Source of the DNA: a virus
Virus record (IMG/VR): IMGVR_UViG_3300010379_000036
Span: 1-29,311 of that record
Strand: one strand, 5' to 3'
DNA: 29,311 nucleotides
Positions 20,653 through 26,977 of this stretch are shown here, in pieces. Each line of letters opens with the position of its first letter. Position 1 is the first letter of the stretch. The notes under the pieces were generated by a model, which was given only the letters and a program-made list of their open reading frames with translations, was not told the origin of the DNA and ran no database searches. Made by a program: the position numbers and the translations under genes.

Positions 20653-21195
20653 ATGGAAATCGCCGGTTTCAAGATCGAAGCCAAGCTGATCGGCACGGAT
20701 GAGCTGCGCGCCCGCCTGGCCCGCCTCGACGACAATGTCCGCAAGAAAGCCCTCAAGACGGCGCTGAACAAAGGCGAGGTCGAGATCCTCAAAGTCGCCC
20801 GGCGGCTGGTACCTGTTTCCGACCCGGAAAAGGATCCCGAGCTCGAGGCAGGCCTGCTCAAGAAAGCCCTTGGCATCAAGGTCAAGACCTACAATTCCGG
20901 CATCATTGTCGCGATCATGGGCGCCCGCGGCGGTTTTAAACGCAACCGCCAAACGAAAGAAACCCAGCGACTCTTCTCGCGCGAGATCCGCACGATCAAG
21001 CAAGCCCGCACCGGCATCCTCGGCCGCCTCGGCCTGAAGCGCAAGATCGTCGAACGCCAGACGCCGATGTACTACGCTCATCTGGCCGGCCCGGGCCGGG
21101 AGCAAACCTTCATGACCCTGGCCGCCGAACAAGGCGCCGCCGCGGGCCAGAAGGCAGTATTAGATACGCTAATAAAGGCGGCGAATGAGGGGTGA
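20653..21195 (+). CDS. HK97 gp10-like tail/neck protein
   Basis: ATG 20653 begins MEIAGFKIEAKLIGTDELRA; the frame extends upstream to 20575 only through repeat sequence. The 180 residues follow the gp10-like order: an N-terminal beta hairpin (KIEAKLIGTDELRARLARLD), helix (VRKKALKTALNKGEVEILKV), ARRLVPVSDPEK, LKKALGIKVKTY, and MYYAHLAGPGREQTFMTLAA, with the conserved Y-x-x-x-x-x-x-G motif, then QKAVLDTLIKAANEG. Members form the tail terminator or neck of HK97-like phages. It has no strong ribosome site. The middle insertion (RGGFKRNRQTKETQRLFSRE) is longer and more basic than usual. Its TGA is one base from a CACAAGC palindrome. Confidence 0.85.
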   Translation: MEIAGFKIEAKLIGTDELRARLARLDDNVRKKALKTALNKGEVEILKVARRLVPVSDPEKDPELEAGLLKKALGIKVKTYNSGIIVAIMGARGGFKRNRQTKETQRLFSREIRTIKQARTGILGRLGLKRKIVERQTPMYYAHLAGPGREQTFMTLAAEQGAAAGQKAVLDTLIKAANEG

Positions 21196-21196
21196 T

Positions 21197-21223
21197 GTAG
21201 CACAAGCCGATGGCTTGTGCTAC
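21197..21223. repeat. GCACAAGC...GCTTGTGC palindrome, copy 2
   Basis: GTAGCACAAGCCGAT then GGCTTGTGCTAC is a near-perfect palindrome. It lies wholly between the stop at 21195 and ATG 21235, leaving 11 bases for ribosome binding. Confidence 0.9.
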
Positions 21224-21234
21224 GAATGCGAACC

Positions 21235-21651
21235 ATGGAAAAGATCCTCATCCAATTCCTGCTGGCCAACGCCCAAATCACGGGCCTGGCCAGCGGTCAG
21301 AACCTCCAGCCTCTCGCCGAGGATCAGGACTTGCCTCCCCCCTACATCGTCGTGCAAATGGTCAAGGGCCGGCGCACCACGACGCAAAAGGGCGCCGAAG
21401 GCACGCGCTTCCTGCACTTCTTTTTGATCTGTCACGGCACGACGCCCAAACAGGCCTCCGACATCCTCGAGGCGCTCGCTGCGATCGTCGATTGCGAAAG
21501 CGGCACGGTGACCGTCGATGCCGTCACCTACACGATCCGCGGCATCTTCGTGGAAGACGAAGAAACCGATTTCGACCCCCCGGTGCACGGCGACCAGGTC
21601 GGGGATCCTTCGGCGCACAAGCTCCTGTTGATGGTCAGCGAACCCCAGTAG
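21235..21651 (+). CDS. Tail completion protein, DUF3168-like
   Basis: The 138-residue product starts at ATG 21235 (MEKILIQFLLANAQITGLAS). Two upstream ATGs in frame (21217 and 21229) fall in or beside the repeat. DQDLPPPYIVVQMVKGRRTT corresponds to the conserved P-x-x-x-Y-I-V-x-x-x-V of DUF3168 proteins, and FLHFFLICHGTTPKQASDIL then EALAAIVDC to the strand plus helix of the fold; the C-terminus ends with a strand KLLLMVSEP. This family caps or terminates the siphovirus tail tube at the head end. Placement just after the gp10-like gene and before the tail tube is the standard order. Confidence 0.8.
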   Translation: MEKILIQFLLANAQITGLASGQNLQPLAEDQDLPPPYIVVQMVKGRRTTTQKGAEGTRFLHFFLICHGTTPKQASDILEALAAIVDCESGTVTVDAVTYTIRGIFVEDEETDFDPPVHGDQVGDPSAHKLLLMVSEPQ

Positions 21652-21779
21652 GCAGGAGTCGGGAGTCAGGCATCAGGAGTCAGGCATCAGGAATCAGGAG
21701 TCAGGAATCAGGAGTTAGGAGGCAGGGGTCAGTGATTCCTGTCCCCTGCCTCCTGTCCCCTGACTCCTGTCCCCTGCCG
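21652..21779. repeat. Palindromic heptad element 11
   Basis: The left arm runs for about ten heptads (CAGGAGT CGGGAGT CAGGCAT CAGGAGT CAGGCAT CAGGAAT CAGGAGT CAGGAAT CAGGAGT TAGGAGG CAGGGGT). The hinge is CAGTGATTCC, and the right arm runs six or more heptads. CCCCTTTTTGCTCTG follows at 21787, as after element 1. The remainder to 21894 has an AGACGCGAGAGC repeat fragment and no gene. Confidence 0.88.
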
Positions 21780-21894
21780 CATCCTCCCCTTTTTGCTCTG
21801 CTGATTCCTAGACGCGAGAGCCAGCGGTGTAGACGTCTGCACTCCCCCATTCCCTCGCCCCGCGCCCCTGTTCCCTCAGCCCTACACCACTGCC

Positions 21895-22323
21895 ATGCTC
21901 ATCGGCCTCGGCTGCGATTGTCAGATCAGCGTCAACCAGGGCGGCACCTATCAATCGATGGGCCTGATTCAGGATTTCGACCTCCCGGCGCCGGCCGGCA
22001 CCAAGGTCCTCAAATCCTGGATGCTGCAGCCCGATCTCTGGGAGCGCAACCGCCCCGGCATGATCGACCCGGGCGAGCTGCAGGAGACGTTCATTTTCTC
22101 GGCGGCCATGGCCGCCAACATCCTGAGCTGGTTGATGGTCGAGGACAGCTACTTCCTGTTCATTTTCAGCGACAAGACGCCGATCCAGACGCACGGCACC
22201 GAATGGGCTTTCCTCGGCTTCATCATGAAACCCTGGGGCGGCAAGGTGGCCATGAAAGAGGGCATCACGCAATCGCTGACGATCGCCCTCTCCGGTCCGA
22301 TCTCGATCACCCCAGCGGCGTAA
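21895..22323 (+). CDS. Major tail tube protein
   Basis: ATG 21895 opens MLIGLGCDCQISVNQGGTYQ. The 142 residues follow the siphovirus tube order: N-terminal strand, SMGLIQDFDLPAPAGTKVLK (strand plus loop), LWERNRPGMIDPGELQETFI, with the conserved P-G-M-I-D-P-G-E-L that precedes the F-x-F strand, then ILSWLMVEDSYFLFIFSDKT and WAFLGFIMKPWGGKVAMKEG ending SLTIALSGPISIT. The closing T-x-x-x-L-x-x-x-G is typical of TP901-1/lambda gpV-like tubes. No ribosome site is obvious before the ATG (CCTACACCACTGCC). The gene is intact and located directly upstream of tail chaperone genes. Confidence 0.78.
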   Translation: MLIGLGCDCQISVNQGGTYQSMGLIQDFDLPAPAGTKVLKSWMLQPDLWERNRPGMIDPGELQETFIFSAAMAANILSWLMVEDSYFLFIFSDKTPIQTHGTEWAFLGFIMKPWGGKVAMKEGITQSLTIALSGPISITPAA

Positions 22324-22329
22324 GGGATT

Positions 22330-22359
22330 CGTTTAACCGCAGGCCCTCAGGGCCGCGCG
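22330..22359. repeat. GTTTAACCGC...GGGCCGCGCG repeat, copy 3
   Basis: This consensus copy starts seven bases after the tube stop and runs into GAGGGA, a possible ribosome site for the next gene at 22372. Confidence 0.9.
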
Positions 22360-22371
22360 AGGGACTCGGAT

Positions 22372-22650
22372 ATGCCGGTTTGCAACAAGCTCGTCAAAAG
22401 CATCGACCTGGCCAGCTCTAAACTCGTGCTTACCCACCGCGAGCCACCCCCGCCCCACGACATCGACTATGACCTCTCCGAGCTCGACCGCGAGCATGTT
22501 CTGGTCTTCGGCGCTCCCGACGTCCTCGAATCCGTCAAACCCGGCTTCGAATGCCATGTCGAGTTCGAGGAGGAAAACGGCATCAAATACGTGGTCGCCC
22601 TCACGGCCATCGCTCCCGTACAGGCGACCAGGCACAAGCGGCGGAAGTGA
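22372..22650 (+). CDS. Hypothetical tail-region protein, 92 residues
   Basis: ATG 22372 follows CGAGGGACTCGG. The protein is MPVCNKLVKSIDLASSKLVL, then DLSELDREHVLVFGAPDVLE, VKPGFECHVEFEEENGIKYV and a basic end ATRHKRRK. Its charge pattern (acidic middle, Lys/Arg end) and alternating strands suggest a small beta protein. It lies between tube and chaperone genes, where tail assembly accessory proteins are common. No family is recognised. Its stop is followed by a heptad element of a different sequence class (AGTAGAC). Confidence 0.58.
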   Translation: MPVCNKLVKSIDLASSKLVLTHREPPPPHDIDYDLSELDREHVLVFGAPDVLESVKPGFECHVEFEEENGIKYVVALTAIAPVQATRHKRRK

Positions 22651-22742
22651 GTAGACAGTAGACAGCAAACAATCGCGCCCGCCGTCTACTGTCTACTGAT
22701 CTACTGCCTACTCGTTTAACCGCAGGCCCTCAGGGCCGCGCG
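22651..22742. repeat. AGTAGAC heptad palindrome followed by GTTTAACCGC repeat copy 4
   Basis: GTAGACAGTAGACAG (22651-22665) faces GTCTACTGTCTACTGATCTA and CTGCCTACT (22684-22711). It has 7-bp period and inverted arms like the CAGGNNN elements but a different unit. The fourth copy of the CGTTTAACCGCAGG family occupies 22713-22742. The gene at 22771 has its own GGAGGAA site after it. Confidence 0.87.
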
Positions 22743-22770
22743 GACCCTTTCCCCTGGAGGAATCCCAACG

Positions 22771-23181
22771 ATGCGCAAACGCGACGCCCTGAAAGGCCGG
22801 CCCGAGAAACTTGCCACCGAGCAGGTGCCCACGCCCGAATGGGCCGACGTCGGCATCGCCGACATGACCATCCGGGAAATGACCTCCCTCGAGCTCGATC
22901 GCTGGCAGATGGACTGCCACGAAAAGAAACGCAAGAAACTGGGCGGCAAACTCGCCTTCCGGGCCTCGGCCATTGTCCGCTGCGCCCTGGACGACGACGG
23001 CAGCAAAATGTTCCAGGAGAGCGACGCCAGCTGGCTGGCGCTCAAGGGCGCCTCGGTAATCTCGCGGATCTTCGCCGCCATCCGCCGCCTCAACAACCTG
23101 GACGACGACGACAGCGAGGACGGGACGCCGGAAAAAAACCCCTCCGCGAGCGACACCTCCGGCGCTTCGGCTACCGGCTAG
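22771..23181 (+). CDS. Tail assembly chaperone, G-type short product
   Basis: ATG 22771 follows CTGGAGGAATCCC. In the 136-residue product the N-terminal half reads MRKRDALKGRPEKLATEQVP then IADMTIREMTSLELDRWQMD, with the chaperone-like T-x-R-E-M-T-S-x-E-x-D/R core. RKKLGGKLAFRASAIVRCAL, CALDDDGSKMFQESDASWLA and SVISRIFAAIRRLNN complete it, the pattern of phage tail assembly chaperones (lambda gpG-like). After an acidic DDDDSEDG stretch comes PEKNPSAS, coded across a slippery heptamer. The zero-frame tail (SDTSGASATG) is low-complexity. The protein chaperones the tape measure protein while the tube is built. Confidence 0.82.
   Translation: MRKRDALKGRPEKLATEQVPTPEWADVGIADMTIREMTSLELDRWQMDCHEKKRKKLGGKLAFRASAIVRCALDDDGSKMFQESDASWLALKGASVISRIFAAIRRLNNLDDDDSEDGTPEKNPSASDTSGASATG
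23133..23139 (+). promoter_or_regulatory. Programmed -1 ribosomal frameshift site A_AAA_AAC
   Basis: In the zero frame of the gene at 22771 the codons are GAA AAA AAC from 23131. The heptamer A-AAA-AAC is the canonical X-XXY-YYZ slippery sequence, and the -1 frame beyond it is open for 119 codons to TAG 23493-23495. A stem (GGCGCT near 23159 with AGCGCTGG near 23182) begins about 20 bases downstream and could stimulate slippage, though the spacer is longer than usual. Confidence 0.8.
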
Positions 23182-23495
23182 CGCTGGCCGTGCACCGCCT
23201 CGATGTCGACGAGGTGATGGACAGCCTGTCGGTAAAGAAGCTCCGCGAGTGGCAGCATTACGAATGCCTGGAGCCCTTCGGCGCCCGCCGCGACGATTAC
23301 CGCATCGGCGTGCTGATCAGCCTGATCGGCAGCCTGCTCGGGCTCGAGGTGACTCCGGCGGAGATCTTCCCGGAGCTAGCGCCAGGCAAGCAATGCCGCC
23401 CACGGCGCCCGCGGCGGCCGCGCTCGCGGCGCCGGCTGAAAATCGCCCAATCCTTGTTGTTGGGTTTCGTGCAAATGACCGATGGACACGGCTAG
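23139..23495 (+). CDS. Tail assembly chaperone T-type extension, made by -1 frameshifting as a G-T fusion
   Basis: This -1 frame extension adds PLRERHLRRFGYRLALAVHR, then LDVDEVMDSLSVKKLREWQH and YECLEPFGARRDDYRIGVLI to the first 123 residues of the gene at 22771, a fusion of about 241 residues. R-F-G-Y-R-L-A-L-A, L-R-E-W and L-E-P-F-G-x-x-R-D-D are characteristic of the second tail chaperone gene of lambda-like phages (T, or gpGT). No start codon with a ribosome site serves this frame alone before the T domain; GTG and ATG codons in the 23190-23220 area are internal to it. The Arg-rich part (RRPRRPRSRRRLKI) near the end is unusual. Frameshifted production of a minor G-T fusion is required for tail assembly in lambda. 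Confidence 0.78.
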   Translation, partial: PLRERHLRRFGYRLALAVHRLDVDEVMDSLSVKKLREWQHYECLEPFGARRDDYRIGVLISLIGSLLGLEVTPAEIFPELAPGKQCRPRRPRRPRSRRRLKIAQSLLLGFVQMTDGHG

Positions 23496-23496
23496 G

Positions 23497-23574
23497 AGAC
23501 ACGAGTCAGGAAACAGGGATCAGGAGACAGGGATCAGGAAAAAGTGATTCCTGACTCCTGACTCCTGTCTCCTC
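23497..23574. repeat. Palindromic heptad element 12
   Basis: Left arm AGGAGAC ACGAGTC AGGAAAC AGGGATC AGGAGAC AGGGATC AGGAAAA, hinge AGTGATTCC, right arm CCTGACT CCTGACT CCTGTCT CCTCTGA. The tape measure start codon follows at 23582 with no separate ribosome site. Confidence 0.88.
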
Positions 23575-23581
23575 TGATCAC

Positions 23582-25324
23582 ATGGCAGCATCGATCGGCA
23601 GTCTGGCCTATAAGCTCACCGCGGACCCGACCGGGTTCGAAGGCGGCATCAGCCGCGCCATGAAGGCCGTCGACAAGTTCGCCCTGCAGGTCGGTAAAGG
23701 CTTCGCCTCGATCCCCAATGCCCTCGGCAAAATCGCCACGGCGCCGTTCAACGTGGTCCAGGGCATCCTCGGCCCCATCCAAAGCGCTCTCTCCGGCATC
23801 CCGGTCATCGGCGGCCTGCTGGCGGCGATCCCGCTCTCCGGAGTCGGTTTCCTGGCCTTCATGAAACAAGGCATCGCCCACATTCAGGAGCTCGTGCTCT
23901 GGTCCAGGCGCCTGCATGTTGCCACGGAGGATATCGGCGGCGTCTTCAACTTCTTTGGCGAGTCGATCGGCGCGCTCGACAAGGCGATGGTGAAATTCTC
24001 CGTGCAATTGAGCATGGCGCAGGGCGGCTCCGCGGCCGCGCGGCGCATGTTCGAGGGACTCGGCCTAAGTTGGCAAGCGCTCGCCAAGCAGGCGCCGCTG
24101 GACCAGCTCCGTAGCATCATGGATCATTTGGCGGCCATTCCGAATCCTGCCGACCGCGCGCGCGTCGGCACACAGCTCTTCAGCCGTGCTTATGCCGAGC
24201 TCGCGCCCGCGCTGGAGCGCGGCAGCAAGGCTATGGACAGCGTGATCGAGAAGAACAAGCTGCTAGGCGGCTCTTTTTCGGAGGCCCAAGGCGCCCTAGT
24301 TCTCCAGGCGGCCAAAGCATTCAAAGACATCGAGCTCGCCGTGCGCGGCCTGCAACAAAACCTTGCCATCGTCGCGGCCGGGCCGCTCGTCACGATCAAT
24401 GAGCTCCTGACGAAGTTCGTCACCAAGACAGAAGGCATCGCAGGGATCTTTACGACCATCGAAACCGCGGCGCGGAAGGTTTTCCGCTTCATTGGCAATG
24501 CCATTGGCGAGCTGATCGAGGAAATCAAAAAGCTCATGGACGATATACGGGGCCAGACGCCGAAGGGCATGATCGCCGATGCCGCGAGCGGTAAAGGGCT
24601 GCTCGGCCGCATCTTCAATCCGGTAGCATACGGCATGGCCGCGGAGGCCGCCGCGCAAAACCCCGCCGGCAAGGGCCCTGGATTAGGCGACCGGGCACTC
24701 GATGCCATGGACGATTGGATCGGCGGCCTGATGACGAAGGCAAAGAAATGGTTGGAGGGCGACTCAGGCGAGAAAAACGCCTTCAATCCCCGCTTTCAGA
24801 AGCAGCTAGACATTGCCGACACGCTGCGGTCTCCGCTGGCTGCCTTCCGCGCCGAAATGGAGAATCTCAATGGAATATTCCTGACCGCCCAGGAACGGGG
24901 CGAAACCTACGCCGGGGCCGTGCAAAAGACCAAGGACGCCTTCAGCTCGGCACTCGGGATCAAATTCAAATCGCCTCTGGACGAACTGTTCGACAAGGCC
25001 GATCAATTGGGGAAAGCCGCTGACGACGCGCTGATCAGCGATACCGAGCGCTTCGCCGGCCTCGGCCAGCTCGGCGAAGGTCTGCTGAAAGATCAGGCCG
25101 AGGTCAAGCTGCCCAGCTTCATGACGCTCGGCAGCCAGGATTTCGCCGAGCTGCAGGCCAAGCTCGAGGGCCAGGGCGCCAACAGCGTCCAGGACCGCAT
25201 CGCCGCCATCATGGAAGAGCAAAAAGCCAAGATGGACGAACAGATCCGCATCGGCCAGGAAATCGCCCGCGCCATCCGCGACAAGCAACAAACGGTGATC
25301 AAACAGGCGCCGATCAATGATTGA
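23582..25324 (+). CDS. Tape measure protein
   Basis: ATG 23582 begins MAASIGSLAYKLTADPTGFE then GGISRAMKAVDKFALQVGKG, the typical N-terminus of tape measure proteins (A-D-x-x-x-F-x-x-x-I). Hydrophobic segments at about 47-98 (IPNALGKIATAPFNVVQGIL, GGLLAAIPLSGVGFLAFM) match the membrane-active region of the family. The rest is long amphipathic helix (KDIELAVRGLQQNLAIVAAG, AARKVFRFIGNAIGELIEEI, ENLNGIFLTAQERGETYAGA, QDRIAAIMEEQKAKMDEQIR). At 580 residues and roughly 1.5 angstrom per residue, the predicted tail would be about 87 nm. The gene sets tail length and passes DNA across the host envelope. It follows the G/T chaperones as in lambda-like phages. Confidence 0.87.
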   Translation: MAASIGSLAYKLTADPTGFEGGISRAMKAVDKFALQVGKGFASIPNALGKIATAPFNVVQGILGPIQSALSGIPVIGGLLAAIPLSGVGFLAFMKQGIAHIQELVLWSRRLHVATEDIGGVFNFFGESIGALDKAMVKFSVQLSMAQGGSAAARRMFEGLGLSWQALAKQAPLDQLRSIMDHLAAIPNPADRARVGTQLFSRAYAELAPALERGSKAMDSVIEKNKLLGGSFSEAQGALVLQAAKAFKDIELAVRGLQQNLAIVAAGPLVTINELLTKFVTKTEGIAGIFTTIETAARKVFRFIGNAIGELIEEIKKLMDDIRGQTPKGMIADAASGKGLLGRIFNPVAYGMAAEAAAQNPAGKGPGLGDRALDAMDDWIGGLMTKAKKWLEGDSGEKNAFNPRFQKQLDIADTLRSPLAAFRAEMENLNGIFLTAQERGETYAGAVQKTKDAFSSALGIKFKSPLDELFDKADQLGKAADDALISDTERFAGLGQLGEGLLKDQAEVKLPSFMTLGSQDFAELQAKLEGQGANSVQDRIAAIMEEQKAKMDEQIRIGQEIARAIRDKQQTVIKQAPIND

Positions 25325-25466
25325 CAGGAGACAGGGGGCAGGAGGCAGGGGCCAGGAGACAGCGGCCAGGAGACAGCGGTCAGGAGGCAGGGATCAGCAA
25401 TGATTTCTGACTCCTGACCCCTGAACCCTGTCTCCTGACCCCTGACTCCTGCTTCCTGACCCCTAC
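25325..25466. repeat. Palindromic heptad element 13
   Basis: Left arm CAGGAGA CAGGGGG CAGGAGG CAGGGGC CAGGAGA CAGCGGC CAGGAGA CAGCGGT CAGGAGG CAGGGAT. The hinge is CAGCAATGATTTC, and the right arm has about eight CCTGNNN units. It begins at the base after the tape measure stop and ends six bases before the next start. Confidence 0.88.
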
Positions 25467-25471
25467 GAATC

Positions 25472-26518
25472 ATGGGCATCTTGTCCGTACAAGAAATCTG
25501 GGATCAATCGCTGACCGGCGACCGCGATCAGCGCGGCCAGCGCCGCCGGCCGCGCGCCTTCCGCGTGCGCACCACCAGCCTGGCCGACGGCGAGGTCATC
25601 GTGCTGAGCGCCGTCGATCCGCTCACCGGCCTGACGATCCCCAACATCTTCGATCCCTATGTCGATGCCAACGGCCACACCGATCCGCAGGCCATCTGCG
25701 CTTCGGCCCAGCCCCATCTGCAACGCGATCCGCGCGAATGGCTCGTCATCTGCACATACTCGAACTTCGTCGAAGGCTCCGCCGAGATGGCCGCCCAGGG
25801 CTACATCCAGCCCAACCCGCTGCTGCGCCCCGCCATTCCGCACTGGGGCCGGGAAGAAGCCCGCTGCGTCGCCAATTACGATCTCGGCTACGTCGATCTG
25901 CATGATCCTACCCAGAACCTCGATGCCAGGGCCGTCAACAACTCGACCGGCCAGAAGTTTTCGCCGGCGAACGAGATCGAGGATCCGCGGTCGACGCTGG
26001 CGCTCACCTGGAACATTCCCGCGCCGCTGCTGTCCCTGTCGGACGGCGGTACCTCGATGACCGCCCTGGGGATCCTGCTCCAGTACCAGAACACGCTCAA
26101 CCTCGATACGTTCCTCACCTGCCTGCCGTCCACGGTGAAGTGCAAGACGATCGATCCGGGCGAGACCAGGTTCGAAGAGGGTATCTATTTCCAGCCGGTC
26201 ACTGCCCATTTCGCGTTCCGCTTCGACACGATCGAGCTCACCGACGACGCCGGCGGCACGCAAACGATCGTGGGCTGGGAGATCGACGAGTATGTGCCCG
26301 ACATCGGCTGGTACGTGCTGGACACCACGACAGGCAAACCGAAGAAATACGTCGACCCGACCGGGCTCAATCCGGGCGGTCCCTATCCGCTCAACGGCGC
26401 CGGCCAGGTGCTGGTGAATCCGGGCGGCGGCGCGCCGCAGCAGTTTTACTTCCTGCACTACTACTTCTCGAAACGCGGCTTCTTCGCCGACCTGATGGCG
26501 GGCGTGGTCCTGGTGTAG
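25472..26518 (+). CDS. Probable tail-tip structural protein, 348 residues
   Basis: ATG 25472 opens MGILSVQEIWDQSLTGDRDQ then RGQRRRPRAFRVRTTSLADG. The body is strand-rich (EVIVLSAVDPLTGLTIPNIF, RDPREWLVICTYSNFVEGSA, HFAFRFDTIELTDDAGGTQT, WEIDEYVPDIGWYVLDTTTG), with a Pro/Gly-rich segment near 305-325 and an aromatic end QFYFLHYYFSKRGFFADLMA. No enzyme motif or named tail family is recognised. The place directly after the tape measure suggests a distal tail or baseplate hub component. Its TAG stop (26516-26518) is part of a CACAAGC repeat, so the original C-terminus may have been altered. The start lacks an obvious ribosome site. Confidence 0.6.
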   Translation: MGILSVQEIWDQSLTGDRDQRGQRRRPRAFRVRTTSLADGEVIVLSAVDPLTGLTIPNIFDPYVDANGHTDPQAICASAQPHLQRDPREWLVICTYSNFVEGSAEMAAQGYIQPNPLLRPAIPHWGREEARCVANYDLGYVDLHDPTQNLDARAVNNSTGQKFSPANEIEDPRSTLALTWNIPAPLLSLSDGGTSMTALGILLQYQNTLNLDTFLTCLPSTVKCKTIDPGETRFEEGIYFQPVTAHFAFRFDTIELTDDAGGTQTIVGWEIDEYVPDIGWYVLDTTTGKPKKYVDPTGLNPGGPYPLNGAGQVLVNPGGGAPQQFYFLHYYFSKRGFFADLMAGVVLV

Positions 26519-26569
26519 CACAAGCCGATGGCTTGTGACGAACCTGCACAAGCCATCGGCTTGTGCTAC
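26515..26569. repeat. Inverted pair of GCACAAGC palindromes, copies 3 and 4
   Basis: GTAGCACAAGCCGATGGCTT then GTG (26515-26537) and GCACAAGCCATCGGCTTGTG then CTAC (26546-26569) are head-to-head inverse copies of one another. They can form either two small stems or one long 23-pair hairpin. The left copy contributes a stop codon; the right copy ends 12 bases before ATG 26582. Confidence 0.9.
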
Positions 26570-26581
26570 AGGGGAATGATC

Positions 26582-26875
26582 ATGGCACAAATCAAGCTGA
26601 AACTCGTCACTCTGCGGCCCATCGCCGGCCAGACCGTGCAGGAGGCCTCCCTGAACGTGGTGCAGGACGATACGCTCGCAGCCGGCGAGCGCCTGGCCCA
26701 GCAAAAAGCCTGGGGCATCCTCAAACTCGGTACCGACCATCCGTTGCTGGTGAACGCCAAAGTAGGCGATCACTTTCTGCTCGAGTTGACGCCAACAACG
26801 GCGCCGCCGGCACCGCCCGCGGCAGTGACACGCCGCTTGCCCCGGCGCCTGCGCACGAAACTACCGCAGGAGTAG
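26582..26875 (+). CDS. Small tail-region protein, 97 residues
   Basis: ATG 26582 was preferred over the in-frame start at 26528, which lies in the repeat, and over the ATG at 26576, six bases upstream. The product MAQIKLKLVTLRPIAGQTVQ then EASLNVVQDDTLAAGERLAQ and KVGDHFLLELTPTTAPPAPP has a compact beta-alpha start, a helix (AAGERLAQQKAWGILKLG) and a Pro-rich, basic C-terminal tail (VTRRLPRRLRTKLPQE). The function is unknown; it may be a tail chaperone or fibre accessory factor. Flanked by repeat families on both sides. Confidence 0.55.
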   Translation: MAQIKLKLVTLRPIAGQTVQEASLNVVQDDTLAAGERLAQQKAWGILKLGTDHPLLVNAKVGDHFLLELTPTTAPPAPPAAVTRRLPRRLRTKLPQE

Positions 26876-26965
26876 GTCAGGCAAGTAAACAGGAGACAGG
26901 AATCAGGAGTCAGGAATCAGAAGTCAGTGATTCCTGCTTCCTGACCCCTGACTCCTGACACCTGA
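26876..26965. repeat. Palindromic heptad element 14
   Basis: Left arm CAGGAGA CAGGAAT CAGGAGT CAGGAAT CAGAAGT, hinge CAGTGATTCC, right arm CTGCTTC CTGACCC CTGACTC CTGACAC CTGAG. AGAGG follows as a ribosome site for the gene at 26978. Confidence 0.88.
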
Positions 26966-26977
26966 GCAGAGGTTCCC

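Noticed and set aside
21210-22421. 403-codon plus-strand frame across the DUF3168-like gene, a heptad element and the tube gene
   Set aside because: It reads through several repeat families and is out of frame with two well-supported tail genes.
25463-26773. Long minus-strand frame (436 codons) opposite tail-tip genes
   Set aside because: It crosses two plus-strand genes and repeat elements and lacks motifs; the plus-strand genes have standard codon use.
6972-26965. The repeated CAGGNNN units as a CRISPR array
   Set aside because: No 23-47 bp conserved repeat with unique spacers and no cas genes; the unit is 7 bp, degenerate and palindromic.
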